DNA of 64,000 nucleotides from Pictodentalium vernedei. Its lineage: Eukaryota > Mollusca > Scaphopoda > Dentaliida > Dentaliidae. A model generated the notes under the pieces. That model had not been told where the DNA came from and made no database searches. It saw only the letters and a program-made list of their open reading frames with translations. The first letter of the stretch is position 1. Each line of letters starts with the position of its first letter. Made by a program: the position numbers and the translations under genes. The DNA lies in contig CM062294.1 in NCBI GenBank assembly GCA_031216915.1, positions 28,148,985 to 28,212,984 of the forward strand, written 5' to 3'. This document shows positions 22,500-33,645 of the stretch, piece by piece.

Positions 22500-24457
22500 A
22501 ATTTATTTGATTGCGACTCTTAGACTCATTTCAGAAAAATGAATTCCATGTTACAGAATCCCTTTTTCGAAAACGGCTATGGCTATGGAATCCCTTTTTC
22601 TGAAATGAGTCTAAGAGTCGTTCGAGGAGTCACTCGAACGAGCAATTGCTCGTTAGCTCATTTGCTCGATGGGATTCGAGTCGTTCGAGCAGCATGTCGA
22701 GTCACTCGATCGAGCAATTACTCGATAGCTCATTTGACAAAAAAGGGATTCTCCAGAAGGCACCCCAATTTCGGCACCCCTTTTTGGAAAACATATGGCC
22801 TTCGGCACCCCTTTTTTCTGAAATGAGTCTAAGAGTCGTTCGAGGAGTCACTCGAACGAGCAATTACTCGATAGCTCATTTGCTCGATGAGCTTCGAGTC
22901 GTTCGAGCAATTGCTCATAGAGCAATTGCTCTTAGGCTCATTTGCTCGATGAGCTTCGAGTCGATCGAGCAATTGCTCATGGAGCAATTACTCTCTTGCT
23001 CTTTATCTTATAAGGGATATTTGGGATAGGTATGCATTGTGATATAGATAATAGTATCCTCAGATAAGTATCCTATAAAAGGTATCCTCGATAGGTATCC
23101 TCGAATAATACAATACCAGGCCATAGGTATCCTCAAATACTGAAATGAGGATAAGAGTCGTAGTAAATTATACCTCATTGAGGGATTTTTAATGGTCCTC
23201 ATAACCTCAAAATTCAATGAGGCTATGAGGGATAAAAAATGAGGACTCATTGAGGGCTTTTACATAGCCCTCATGGCCTCATAAGACAAAAAAGGGATTC
23301 CACAGTCACAGGCGTTTTCCAAAATGGGATTCCATAGGATATACCTGTTAAATACTGAAATGAGGATAAGAGTCGTAGTAAATTATACCTCACTGAGGGA
23401 TTTTTAATGGTCCTCATAACCTCAAAATTCAATGAGGCTATGAGGGATAATAAATGAGGACTCATTGAGGACTTTTACATAGCCCTCATGGCCTCATACG
23501 ACAAAAAAGGGATTCCATAGCCACAGGTGTTTTGCAAAAAAAAAAATGGGATTCCATGGGATATGGCCATTGAATATAGGCTTTGGGAATGGTATTGGCT
23601 TTTGCTGTACAGAAGGGAGATAACTCTGCATACAGGTTATGGGAAATCAAGCAATCTGATTGGTTATAAATGATCTAGATATATGAAACAACGAGAGTAC
23701 TTGGAATAGGGTCAGAACTAACAAGAATAGACTAGAATAGCTAATTATAGTAATAATAAGCAAAGCTGTTCCATATGATAGGCTATTCTACGTTACTGGA
23801 GTATACTCTAGAACAAAGGAACATGGCCAGAGAGACGTAAACTATTGCATATATAGATAGAAGCAGAGAATTCTGGGTAATGACCAAAGGAACGTGTCTT
23901 TTAATGGGAAAAACGTCACGGGATAATGATCCAAAAAGGGATTCTGGGAGAATTCTAAGCCATAACATTACTCCTGTTCAATCGAACGCACCCCCTTGTA
24001 CCCTTAGTACTATAGCACTACGTGCTAAACCGATAAAATGGGGCAATAAAGTCAATTTCGGTAATTTTGGGTGGATTTTGGTGATTTGGAAGGATTGTCG
24101 GGTTGTTTGTGGTAATTTGATTTACTCCGATTTAATCGAACATACCCCCAAAACATACCCTTGTCCTGTTGTAGGGCTTAGGTAACATAGCAATCACGTG
24201 CTACCATAGAAACCAAGATGGCGGCCTCCAGTATACAAAATGGACGACGGAAACACGTATCACCCTAACAACACGCGCTGCGCATGCGCACTCACACCAC
24301 GTATCATTATGGAGATGACGTCACAGGATGGCCGCTCACGCGGGTTACCATGACAACACAACGTGACGTCACCAGGTCACGTGACATGACGTCACTTCCG
24401 GGGTCCTGCCCGGGGTCCTGCCAATGAGGGTCGTTTCATCGCTCTCCTACTACTTCC
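22500..24457 (+). repeat. Repeat family D, copy 1: monomers plus promoter-like block
   Basis: Tandem part: two units at 22600-23000 full of GAGCAATTGCTC and TCACTCGAACGAGC palindromes, then two units of about 215 bp (23141 and 23356) with TTGAGGGATTTTTAATGG and AAAAGGGATTCCA. Then unique sequence, and at 24190-24400 a GC-rich block with ACCAAGATGGCGGCC (YY1-like), CTGCGCATGCGCAC (NRF1-like), three TGACGTCA-type (CRE) sites, GTCACGTGAC (E-box) and ACTTCCGG (ETS-like). Copy 2 is at 44760-46090 and a partial copy at 9520-9850. The design resembles a LINE 5' UTR with promoter monomers, but no ORF follows here. Confidence 0.75.
24190..24420 (+). promoter_or_regulatory. Promoter-like cluster in family D
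   Basis: YY1-like AAGATGGCGGCC, NRF1-like TGCGCATGCGCA, repeated TGACGTCA and CACGTGAC sites lie within 230 bp. The block is kept in copy 2 (45890-46085). Function is inferred from motif content only. Confidence 0.45.
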
Positions 24458-24764
24458 GCACATTTGTGCGGAGCGGAAATCGTTGACAGACTATTTTTAA
24501 ATAGATGCGACATTTCACTATAATTTTCTACAGATTGTGCGCCATAATTACAATTTGAATCGCTGGCGATAGCTAAAATTCATCCCCCGAGTTCCAATGT
24601 GTTCTTTGTGCCAGTAGTCACGCCAGTAGGCACAAAGAACACATTGAAACTCAAGGGGCGAAATAGTAACACAGGTTTCCCTCGCAAATTTGGTTGGCGA
24701 TAAAATGTGTTCTTTTTGTTGATAGTTGTCAAATGAATTGCTGAGTGTCGTTCTTATAATTGTT
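24458..24764 (+). repeat. Repeat family C, copy 3 (with inserted hairpin)
   Basis: Matches 2700-2975 read on the minus strand (GAATCGCTGGCGATA, CCCTCGCAAATTTGGTTGG). A hairpin at 24594-24658 (CCAATGTGTTCTTTGTGCC / GGCACAAAGAACACATTG) interrupts it relative to copy 1. Confidence 0.78.
24594..24658. repeat. Short palindromic element, GTGTTCTTTGTGCC type
   Basis: About 25-bp arms around AGTAGTCACGCCAGTA. A close relative stands alone at 30931-30992. Absent from the same site in family C copy 1, so it behaves like an insertion. Confidence 0.72.
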
Positions 24765-27700
24765 ATCCCCGCATTTTAAAAAATGCGGGGATATTGTTGT
24801 GATCTCCGTCCGTACGTCTGTACGTCCGTACATCCGTACGTCTGTACTTCCGTACGTCCATACTTCCGTAGTCCGTACGTCCGGTTTTGTAATTCGAAAT
24901 GCTGTAACTTTCTACAGTTGTTCAATAGGGTCTGTGCAATCCAAAAATACCACTTTTAAAGTTTTGCGCCACCAGGTGGCGTCTGTGGCGCCACTTGAAA
25001 AATGCGCTAATTTTTCACTTTCATTTCGAATAATCACAACCTATGTAATTCAGAGTTCTATAACTGCACTAAGGTTTCAGATTTTTCAGGTGCCACGTGG
25101 CTGTGCCACCGTTGCCACGTTCATGTTTTCTAAGACCACTTCCGGCGAAAGGCTCCTAGGGTATGTAATTCGAAACGCTAAAACCATGCTCAAATGTTGC
25201 AGTGGTGTCTGTAGATGCGCACGAAGGTTTCTGATTTTTCAGCTGCCAAGTGGCTGTGCCACCATTGTCACTTTCGCGTTTTCTTAGACCATTTGCGGCG
25301 AAAGGCTCCTAGGGATGTAATTCGCAATCCTAAAACCATGCTCATCAAATGTTGCAGTAGGGTCTGTAGATGCGCACGAAAGTTTCGGATTTTTGGGGTG
25401 CCACGTGGCTGTGCCACTGTTGCCACTTTCGTGTTTTCTTAGACCGTTTCCAGCGAAAGGCTCCTAAGTGTATTTAATTCTAAACGCTAAAACCATGCTC
25501 AAATGTTGCAGAGGGTCTGTAGATGCGCACGAAGTTTTCAGATTTTTCAGGTGCCACGTGGCTGTGCCACCATTGCCACTTTCATGTTTACTTAGACCGT
25601 TTCCGACAAAAGGCTCCTCGAGTATTTAATTCGAATTGCTAAAAGCATACTCAGATGTTGCAGTGGGGGCTGTAGATGTGCACTAAGGTTTCGGAGTTTT
25701 CAGCTATCAAGTGTCTGTGCCACCGTTGCCACTTTCGAGTTTTCTTGGACCGTTTCCAGCGAAAGGCTCCCAGAGTATGTAATTCGAAATGCTAAAACCA
25801 TGCTCTGATGTTGCAGTAGGGTCTGTAGATGCGCATGAAGGTTTCGTATTTTGGGGTGCCACGTGGCTGTGCTACTGTTGCCACTTTCGTGTTTTCTTAG
25901 ACCGTTTCCGGCGAAAGGCTCCTAGGGTATGTAATTCGAAACGCTAAAACCATGCTCAAATGTTGCAGTAGGGTCTGTAGATGCGCACGAAGGTTTCGGA
26001 TTTTTTAGGTGCCTCGTGGCTGTGCCACTGTTGTCACTTTCATGTTTTCTTAGACCGTTTCCGGCGAAAGGCTCCAAGGGTATGTAATTCGAAACACTAA
26101 AACCTCAAATGTTGCAGTAGGGTCTGTAGATGCGCACGAAGGTTTCGTATTCTTGGGGTGCCACGTGGCTGTGTTTCCAGCGAAAGGCTCCTAGGGTATG
26201 TAATTCGAAATGCTAAAATCATGCTCTGTAGATGTGCACGAAGTTATCGGATTTTTCAGCTGCCAAGTGGCTGTGCCACCGTTGCCACTTTCGTGTTTTC
26301 TTAGACACTTTCCGGCGAAAGGCTCCTAGGGTATGCAATTCGAAATGCTAAAACCATGCTTAAATGTTGCAATGGGGTCTGTAGATGCGCACGAAGGTTT
26401 CGGATTTTTCAGGTGCCACGTGGCTGTGCCACCGTTGCCACTCCCGTGTTTTCTTAGACCGTGTCCGGCGAAAGGATCCAAAGGTATGTAATTCGAAACG
26501 CTAAAACCATGCTCAAATATTGCAGTAGGGTCTGTAGATGCGCCCGAAGGATTCAGATTTTTCAGGTGCCACGTGGCTGTGCCACCATTGCCATTTTCGT
26601 GTTTTCTTATGCCATTTCCGGCAAAAAGCTCCTAGAGTATGTAATTCGAAATGCTAAAACCATGCTGAGATGTTGCAGCAGGGTCCGTAAATGCGCAGGA
26701 AGGTTTCGGATTTTCGGGTGCCACGGGGCTGTGCCACCGTTGCAACTTTCATGTTTTCTTAGACCGTTTCCGACTAAAGGCTCCTCGAGTATGTAATTCG
26801 AAATGCTAAAAGCATACTCAGATGTTGCAGTTTGGGCTGTAGATGTGCACGAAGGTTTCGGAGTTTTCAGCTACCAAGTGTCTGTGCCACCGTTGCCACT
26901 TTCGAGTTTTCTTGGACCGTTTCCAGCGAAAGGCTCCTAGAGTATGTAATTCGAAATGCTAAAACCATGCTCTGATGTTGCAGTAGGGTCTGTAGATGCG
27001 CATGAAGGTTTCGTATTTTTGGGTGCCACGTGGCTGTGCTACTGTTGCCACTTTCGTGTTTTCTTAGGCCATTTCCGTCGAAAGGTTCCTAGGGTATGTA
27101 ATTCGAAATGCTGAAACCATGCTCAAATGTTGCAGTAGGGTCTGTAGATGCGCCCGAAGGTTTCAGATTTTTCAGGTGCCACGTGGCTGTGCCACCATTG
27201 CCACTTTCGTGTTTTCTTAGGCCATTTCCGGCAAAAAGCTCCTAGAGTATGTAATTCGAAATGCTAAAACCATGCTGAGATGTTGCAGCAGGGTCTGAAA
27301 TGCGCAGGAAGGTTTCGGATTTTTTGGGTGCTACGTGGCTGTGCCACCGTTACTACTTTCGTGTTTTCTTAGACCGTTTCAGGTTCCTAGGGTGTGTAAT
27401 TTGAAACGCTAAAACCATGCTCAGATGTTGCAGTAGGGTCTGTAGATGCACACAAAGGTTTCGGATTTTCGGGTGCCACGGGGCTGTGCCACCGTTGCCA
27501 CTTTCATGTTTTCTTAGACCGTTTCCGGCGAAAGGCTCCTATGGTATGTAATTCGAAATGCTAAAACTATGCTCAAATATTGCAGTAAGGTCTGTAGATG
27601 CGCACTAAGGTTTCGGATTTTTTAGGTGCCACGTGGCTGTGCCAACGTTGCCACTTTTGTGTTCTATTAGACCGTTTCCGGCGAAAGGCTCCTAGGGTAT

Positions 27701-28230
27701 GTAATTCGAAATGCTAAAACCATTCTCAAATGTTGCAGTAGGATCTGTAGATACGCACAAAGGTTTCGGATTTTGCAGGTGCCATGTGGCTGTGTCACCG
27801 TAGCCACGTTCGTGTTTTCTTTGACCGTTTCCGACGAAAGTCTCCTGGGTATGTAATTCGAAATGCTAAAACTATGCTCAAATGTTGCAGTAGGGTCTGT
27901 AGATGCGCACGAAGGTTTAGGATTTTTCAGGTGCCACGTGGCTGTGCCTCCATTGCCACTTTCATGTTATCTTAGATCGTTTCCGGAGAAAAGCTCCTAG
28001 AGTATGTAATTCGGAACGCTAAAACCATACTCAGATGTTGAAGTGGGGTCTGTAAATGCACACGAAGGTTTCGGATTTTTCGGGTGGCACGTGGCTGTGC
28101 CACCGTTGCCACTTTTGTGTTTTCTTAGACCGTTTCCGGCGAAAGGCTCCCAGGGTGCATGTATGTAATTCGAAACGCTAAAACCATGCTCAAATGTTGC
28201 AGTGGTGTCTGTAGATGCGCACGAAGCTGT
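24765..28230. repeat. 153-bp satellite array, about 23 units
   Basis: Opens with a perfect hairpin ATCCCCGCATTTT / AAAATGCGGGGAT and a run of CCGTACGTC-type octamers (24800-24880). Then about 23 units of about 153 bp follow, each with GTAATTCGAAA, GTTGCAGTAGGGTCTGTAGA, GGTGCCACGTGGCTGTGCCA and TTTCCGGCGAAAGGCTCCTA. A few units are shortened (near 25040 and 26198). The period is 51 codons, so frames of up to about 110-175 residues stay open; they have no start context or family match and are not called as genes. Units share CCACGTGG palindromes. Confidence 0.93.
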
Positions 28231-28369
28231 GTCACCTGTGACAGTCAATATGATGTTAGCGTGTCATATAATACATTTCATCTTTGTATCAAGAATTCCT
28301 ACAAAGTCAAGGATGCAACCTCGGGTATACAACATAGTGTGCTTTGCACACAAGTGACACCATCTAGTT

Positions 28370-28545
28370 GTTGATAGTTGTCAAATGAATTGTTAAGTGT
28401 CCTTCTTATCGTTGTTTTTATCGACGTGAAGCCGTATAATAAACACAGAACGATACATGCGTGTGGCCATGAGTTTTATCCTTCTACGATGGCACAAGCG
28501 CCATATGGATTCACACGGGTGTGCCGTTCTGTGTATTATTGCCGA
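28370..28545 (+). repeat. Repeat family C, copy 4
   Basis: Starts with GTTGATAGTTGTCAAATGAA, the same 47-bp segment found just left of the satellite at 24718. Continues with GACGTGAAGC, ACACAGAACGA and a foldback to GTGCCGTTCTGTGT. Confidence 0.72.
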
Positions 28546-29081
28546 ACCAGAAAACAGAACACGCATCAGAGGCCACAGCTTGCACGAAACTATTCAGGAT
28601 TCAAAGATGTTTGAGGTTATTGAAGTCCGAACCCTTCTCTTCCAAAACCACTAGACGATCATCTGGGTGTTACCTCCAGGTATGTCACAATATGTGTGTT
28701 TGAAGGTGGGCGCACATGCGATCCTTTCGTATTTCATCGCGTTTCAGAATCATAATTGACATGATCCACCACCCCAAAAAAATCCATCCCTGACTAAATT
28801 CCTGCCTGGCACTTACATAGTACTTCAGATATTGTATCTGCAGCAAATATTTATATATATCTAATTATTAGGCTGATAGGGGCCCTCATCCTATGCGCCC
28901 GATCCAAAAAGAGGGACCCCGCATCGTGTACTCAAATAAATGAACTTTCCAGCCAAAACTTCTATCACCAATAGTTTCAGGTTGATGGCTTCCAGCACTT
29001 AACCAGTTATGAATGTATGAAAAAATTTAAGTTTTCAAAAAGCCAATTTCCGAAAGAGTTAATAGCCCAGATATATGTTAA
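28546..29081. other. Unassigned DNA
   Basis: GGCTTCCAGCACTTAACCAG at 28986 is a short motif also seen at 11511, 38451, 52771 and (inverted) 12361, probably the end of a dispersed element. Nothing else recognised. Confidence 0.45.
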
Positions 29082-29085
29082 TTAA

Positions 29086-29270
29086 CCCTTTACCCAACGT
29101 AACGGTCAAAACCGGCCGGCGCTATTCTCAAAAATCGTCAATTAATTTTCATTATTTTTTTTCATTTTTGTCTCAAAAACATAGGTTTTGACCCCTCAAA
29201 AAATGCAAAAAATTAGTTATACAAGATTTTTTTTGCAAGTGTCGTCTGCTTTTTCATGCTAGGTAAAGGG
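29086..29270 (+). mobile_element. piggyBac-type MITE, copy 5 (core deleted)
   Basis: Perfect TTAA flanks (29082-29085 and 29271-29274) and ends CCCTTTACCCAACGTAACGG / GGTAAAGGG. The GGAACGAGCTCG core palindrome is missing: GACCCCTC joins AAAAAATG directly. Confidence 0.85.
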
Positions 29271-29274
29271 TTAA

Positions 29275-30418
29275 CATATTCAGCTACCTGTGCTCTTATC
29301 TCAAAATACTCAAATTTCAAACAGCAAATTTTTCACATAATGCAACTTGAAATTTAACCAATTCATTCTTGTTTGGCAGACCTCAACAATTCCTAGTTAC
29401 ATGATGGGAAAATATTGTGACTTGAAAATTTGATTTTTCTTGGTGTGGGGGAGGGGGGGGGGGGGGGGAGAGAGGAGCGAGTTGAGAGAAAGAAGGCGAA
29501 AAAGTCCTTGTCAACAGTATCCGGGCTGGGCCATTCAGTTGTGGAAAAGGTTATTTTGTTCACAATTAATTAACTAATTAAGAATATTAACGATATGGTA
29601 ACGACGTCTCTTCACATATTGTAGCAGAGTGGCTTGTGATCGTCATGTCAATGGGACCCCCCAGTGTTGTGTTCTGCTAGGCTGGTCTTCGTTTTACAGC
29701 AAGGGTGTTCTTCGGGTTCCTTTTAAAGGTAGCGGTTGCCAGTGGACTGTTTGGGAAAGTGGTCAACACACAGAAAATGTAACTATAGTTTCTATATTAT
29801 GTATTCTTCACCAACACATCAAAAATATCAAGCTTTTGGAGCTGCCAACTGATACACCAATTGTATTATTTATTGTCGCTTTACATCTACGCCAGTACAC
29901 GAGGACTTCTACTCTTCAGTACTTTCACTAGAGTCGCATAAACATTTTATCGGCAACGCGACTTAACAAAATAATTCGACAAAGTGTTCTAAGGGGCGCG
30001 AGCACAGCCAAATATTGAAGGACGCAGTGAAATCTGGAAACTTCTAAGTTACCTCTTCTCTAGTTGTATCCTTCTGTTAGATGGAGAATCAGGCAGAGAT
30101 GTCTGCTCATCCAAGAGATCATATAGGGAATATCTACGTGCCTTTCCAGAGTTACCGATGTCAGGTGTTGCAGAATTCTGCAGCGCAAACGCTAAGCAAA
30201 TCTGCAATTTCTGATGCAGTAAGTAAACCTTTATCCTAGTGGTAGGACAGTCGACGATAACCGTTGATCCCCCATGTCAAACTCACAGTGTCGCTACTCA
30301 AAATGTAGCAGTGAATGAGTTGATCTCAGTAAAAACTACAATCATCAGCTGTCTGTTAACTCCAGCCAGTGATCTACTCCTGTTACCGCGAATTGACAAG
30401 TGCATTATTCGTAACAGT
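29275..30418. other. Unassigned DNA with a G tract
   Basis: G-rich run at 29447-29475. A 100-codon open frame at 29629-29931 has no recognisable features. Nothing else seen. Confidence 0.4.
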
Positions 30419-30427
30419 AATAATATA

Positions 30428-30795
30428 GGTTGAGCACGGTGTCTCAGTGGTAGACTGTTGGACATCTATACTAGAGGTCCCGAGTTCGATCCCCGTCCCG
30501 GACTACCCGCGTTGTGTCCTTGAGCAAGGCACTTTATTCCGGTTGCCTCAGTGGGGGCACGATGACGCCGTGTACTAAGGCGTACTGTAAGTCGATGGTG
30601 CGCTTGTCTTCAACCGCTGTAACCTTGAGCGGAGCTTGAACAGAGATAGAATGTTGAGGAGCTAACACTTGCTCGTCGATGCTTGATGGTTCTCCCCGGG
30701 TACTCCGGCTTCCTCCACCCGTAAAACTGTCACAGTCACGATTAGCCATTGTGGGCATAGGTATGTGACTTTAAACACCGATAAATAAATACATG
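30428..30795 (+). mobile_element. tRNA-headed SINE, copy 1
   Basis: Flanked by AATAATATA (30419-30427 and 30796-30804). The tRNA-like head has an A box (TCTCAGTGGTAGACTG) and B box (GGTCCCGAGTTCGATCCCC). The shared body follows: CGCGTTGTGTCCTTGAGC, GGGGGCACGATGACGCCGTG, TACTCCGGCTTCCTCCACCC. Tail ATAAATAAATA. Confidence 0.9.
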
Positions 30796-30930
30796 AATAA
30801 TATAAGTATTATCTCTAACATTTATTTTGCAGTATTCCGCAAGATACTTGACAGCATGGAGTTTATTTAACTGTTTTAACTTCTTTCAGGGAAATGGGAC
30901 TCGAAGGAATGCAGACAGTCTGCATTTCGT

Positions 30931-30992
30931 CCCCTGAGATCCAATGTGTTCTATGTGCCTGCTGGCACATAGAACACATTGGATTTCAGGGG
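30931..30992. repeat. Short palindromic element, GTGTTCTATGTGCC type
   Basis: 29-bp arms, CCCCTGAGATCCAATGTGTT.. and a near-exact complement, with a 4-base loop. Related to 24594-24658. Confidence 0.82.
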
Positions 30993-32766
30993 CCGATTTA
31001 TTGATATGACCGATATCAGACTTTAAACAGACTTGTTATTCTGTGGCAACAGCTTGCTCTTTCATATTTATTAAGAATTGGCATAGAATTTAAATGCCCC
31101 CTCCCCCCCCCCCCCCCCCCCACCGATTTCATAATTGTTAAAATATAATTTGTACCAACGCGGGTTTTATTAGAATTTACTAGGGATTAACTAGGGCGCT
31201 TATGACCCTTGTAGGCTGAATTTCGCCACAATATCACGTGGCGTTATGGGAAGTTGCAGCCGTTATGCTAGGCCATGCCGGAAGTTGAATTTGTGGAAGG
31301 AATACCTCAAGAGTTCAAACCCAACTGATTTGTGGTAATTAATGTTTTGATGTTGGAAATGGATGAACGAATTTCAAAATTATTCACAAAAGGGACCCAT
31401 CACAGCAAGATTAGCGTTTTATACATAAATCTAGAACCTGTTCGACAAAAATAAATGGCACCGCATTGTGGCTCCGAACAGTCGTAATTTAGTCTTGTTC
31501 ACGAACTCTCAGGACCGATAGCAAATCAGCCACCTCAAATGTACCCGGATGGTGTTAGAACGACGCGACTTCCCAGCCATATGGATACCTACTGGTGTAC
31601 CTCCGACAAAACTGCCCAGAGGATATGAGACTGCGTTGTTGTGTATTCCTGGGGGAGAGGCACGTCATTTACGGCCGAAAAGAATAAACAGAGGAAAGCG
31701 AAAGAATTTTCTCACAACTATGTCTGAAAGTCTCAAGAAGAACATCGACACCCTTAAATTCTTTAAGAGAGCGAGGGCCCATTCCAGAAATGAATTCACG
31801 AAAAATAATCCACCTGATGAGGTGGAACAAATCGTGTTATTCCAGATATAAATCCTTGCGGCAAGTCCATATAAATAGCCGTTGAAATAATCCAGGAACA
31901 ATTCCGAACAAAACTGGGATATTACTGCGAACTTTGTGGACAAGAGAACAGGACGGTGTAGCCACTCCGAAAAGGTTCCCCGTGGTACCGTACCCGGAGT
32001 CCGACGACAGCCGGTATAATAAGATAGCCACTTGCTTTTTTCATCCACTGGTTTATTTACCCAGTTGTCTGCATGTCTCAGAAATGTGACAATTTCAGAA
32101 CAAACTTGGAAAAAAGAAGACTTTTTCATCCTGAAGTTTGCAATGCACTGCTTCTCATTAAAACTTTAAAAATCTTCACGACAATGTCTTCAAACCAATT
32201 CACAGAGCGATCAAGAAGAGTCCAGCACGACCTGATCCGCGTTGTTCCGCCATTCACTCCCAAAGCCAAGGCATATTGCATAGATTTTCCCCGAAAATAT
32301 CTTATACGACAGATCTTATCCATGAATGAACGCTGAATGGAAAGTGAGACGTAAATATATGAAAAATAATCCGTTTAATTGTTTTTGCACGTGAAAGCGG
32401 AACACTTTTTGCAAAATGTTCCAGGAACAGATTCGGTTGGAAATATTTTCTGAATAAAAAGTATTACCAGAATAAATCACGTCATGTAAATTGGGTTTTA
32501 GTAAAGGGGTATATTCCTTACTCGAACTATCACTTGAGAAAACTTTTCCAACACAAATACAAAGTAAGAGCAATCTTTGATAAAAAAAAAAACATCCAAT
32601 AAGAAAAGGAGAGTCATTTTACAGACAGGCGGATTACTCGGTTCCATTTTAGGACCCTATTAGCCGAAATAAGGAAAGGAATTTGCGGATAATGGAATAC
32701 GCCAAGAAAATGCTTGACGTAGTGGATCCCGGAACGCTGGGGGACGCGTGGATAAATAAAGGATAT
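30993..32766. other. Unassigned DNA with a C tract
   Basis: C run at about 31097-31122. Open frame at 31549-31851 noted separately. No other feature recognised. Confidence 0.4.
31549..31851 (+). CDS. Unrecognised 100-aa open frame
   Basis: A 100-codon frame with a basic middle (RPKRINRGKRKNF) and a charged, helix-prone end (SESLKKNIDTLKFFKRARAH). I recognise no family, and no splice or promoter evidence supports it. It may be chance. Confidence 0.15.
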   Translation: MVLERRDFPAIWIPTGVPPTKLPRGYETALLCIPGGEARHLRPKRINRGKRKNFLTTMSESLKKNIDTLKFFKRARAHSRNEFTKNNPPDEVEQIVLFQI

Positions 32767-32911
32767 CTGGTGTTTTTGAGTGGATATCGAAAATTATCTC
32801 ATGAGTGACTGATACAAATGTTTATTTTTAGCGAGCACTTGCGCGAGCGAAAATAATCATTTGTCTCGGTCACAAGTGAGATCATTTTTGGTATCCACTC
32901 AAAAACACTAG
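32767..32911. repeat. Foldback with GTTTTTGAGTGGATA arms
   Basis: CTGGTGTTTTTGAGTGGATA near the left end pairs with TATCCACTCAAAAACACTAG near the right; the centre is GCGAGCACTTGCGCGAGCG. A related end (GGTATCCACTCAAAACACAA) lies at 33252. Confidence 0.75.
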
Positions 32912-33080
32912 ATTTTCTTTTTATTGTACGCTTTTTATAAGAATCTGATAATTCCACTCGTTTCAATCATGAATTGATGCATGAAAGTAAACAGCGGATT
33001 GAATCACTGATACGCGGAAGTGATTTGATCGATACTCGGAACAAATAGCATCTTGCGATCTGATCCAGCTGGCGGGTTTC

Positions 33081-33195
33081 TAGTCCAAACATGACTTCAA
33101 AGTCCGTAATATACATTTTTGGTTTGGTACATCCTTTGAAAGGGCGTGCCAAATTAAAAACTTATATTACGGACTTTCAGGCTATGTTTGGACTA
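33081..33195. mobile_element. 115-bp hairpin MITE with 9-bp target duplication
   Basis: Ends TAGTCCAAACATGA.. / ..TGTTTGGACTA, then AAAGTCCGTAATATA arms. Flanked by GCGGGTTTC at 33072-33080 and 33196-33204. A 9-bp duplication points to Mutator-type transposition. A relative lies at 58573-58684. Confidence 0.82.
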
Positions 33196-33545
33196 GCGGG
33201 TTTCGTGCATCAATTGAAGGTGAATACGTGTTGAATTATTGCTGGAAATGATCGGTATCCACTCAAAACACAAGGTTTACTTTTCATTATACGTTTCTAG
33301 AACAAATTGATCATTTCCAGTGATAATTTGGTTCGTATTCACCTCAAAGTGATACCTTGAAAGCCGTCATTTTGATTGATGCCGTGAGAGTGAAAATTTC
33401 TATATCTTCACAGTGGGGGATATGATTTCTATCTTTCCGCAATTTCTTCGATAATCTATCGTTTAGCGTATAATAAATATTCTAATGAAACTGTAGCTTC
33501 AGCTTTTCGAGAAAGAAATAGAGAAAGTGTTACGTTCCATATCAG

Positions 33546-33645
33546 NNNNNNNNNNNNNNNNNNNNNNNNNNNNNNNNNNNNNNNNNNNNNNNNNNNNNNN
33601 NNNNNNNNNNNNNNNNNNNNNNNNNNNNNNNNNNNNNNNNNNNNN
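33546..33645. other. Assembly gap (100 N)
   Basis: A run of exactly 100 N, the usual convention for a gap of unknown size, at the edge of a repetitive block. Confidence 0.98.

Noticed and set aside
24760-26796. Open frames of 75-175 codons in the satellite
   Set aside because: Products of the 51-codon period of the 153-bp satellite; they stop at the same point in each unit.
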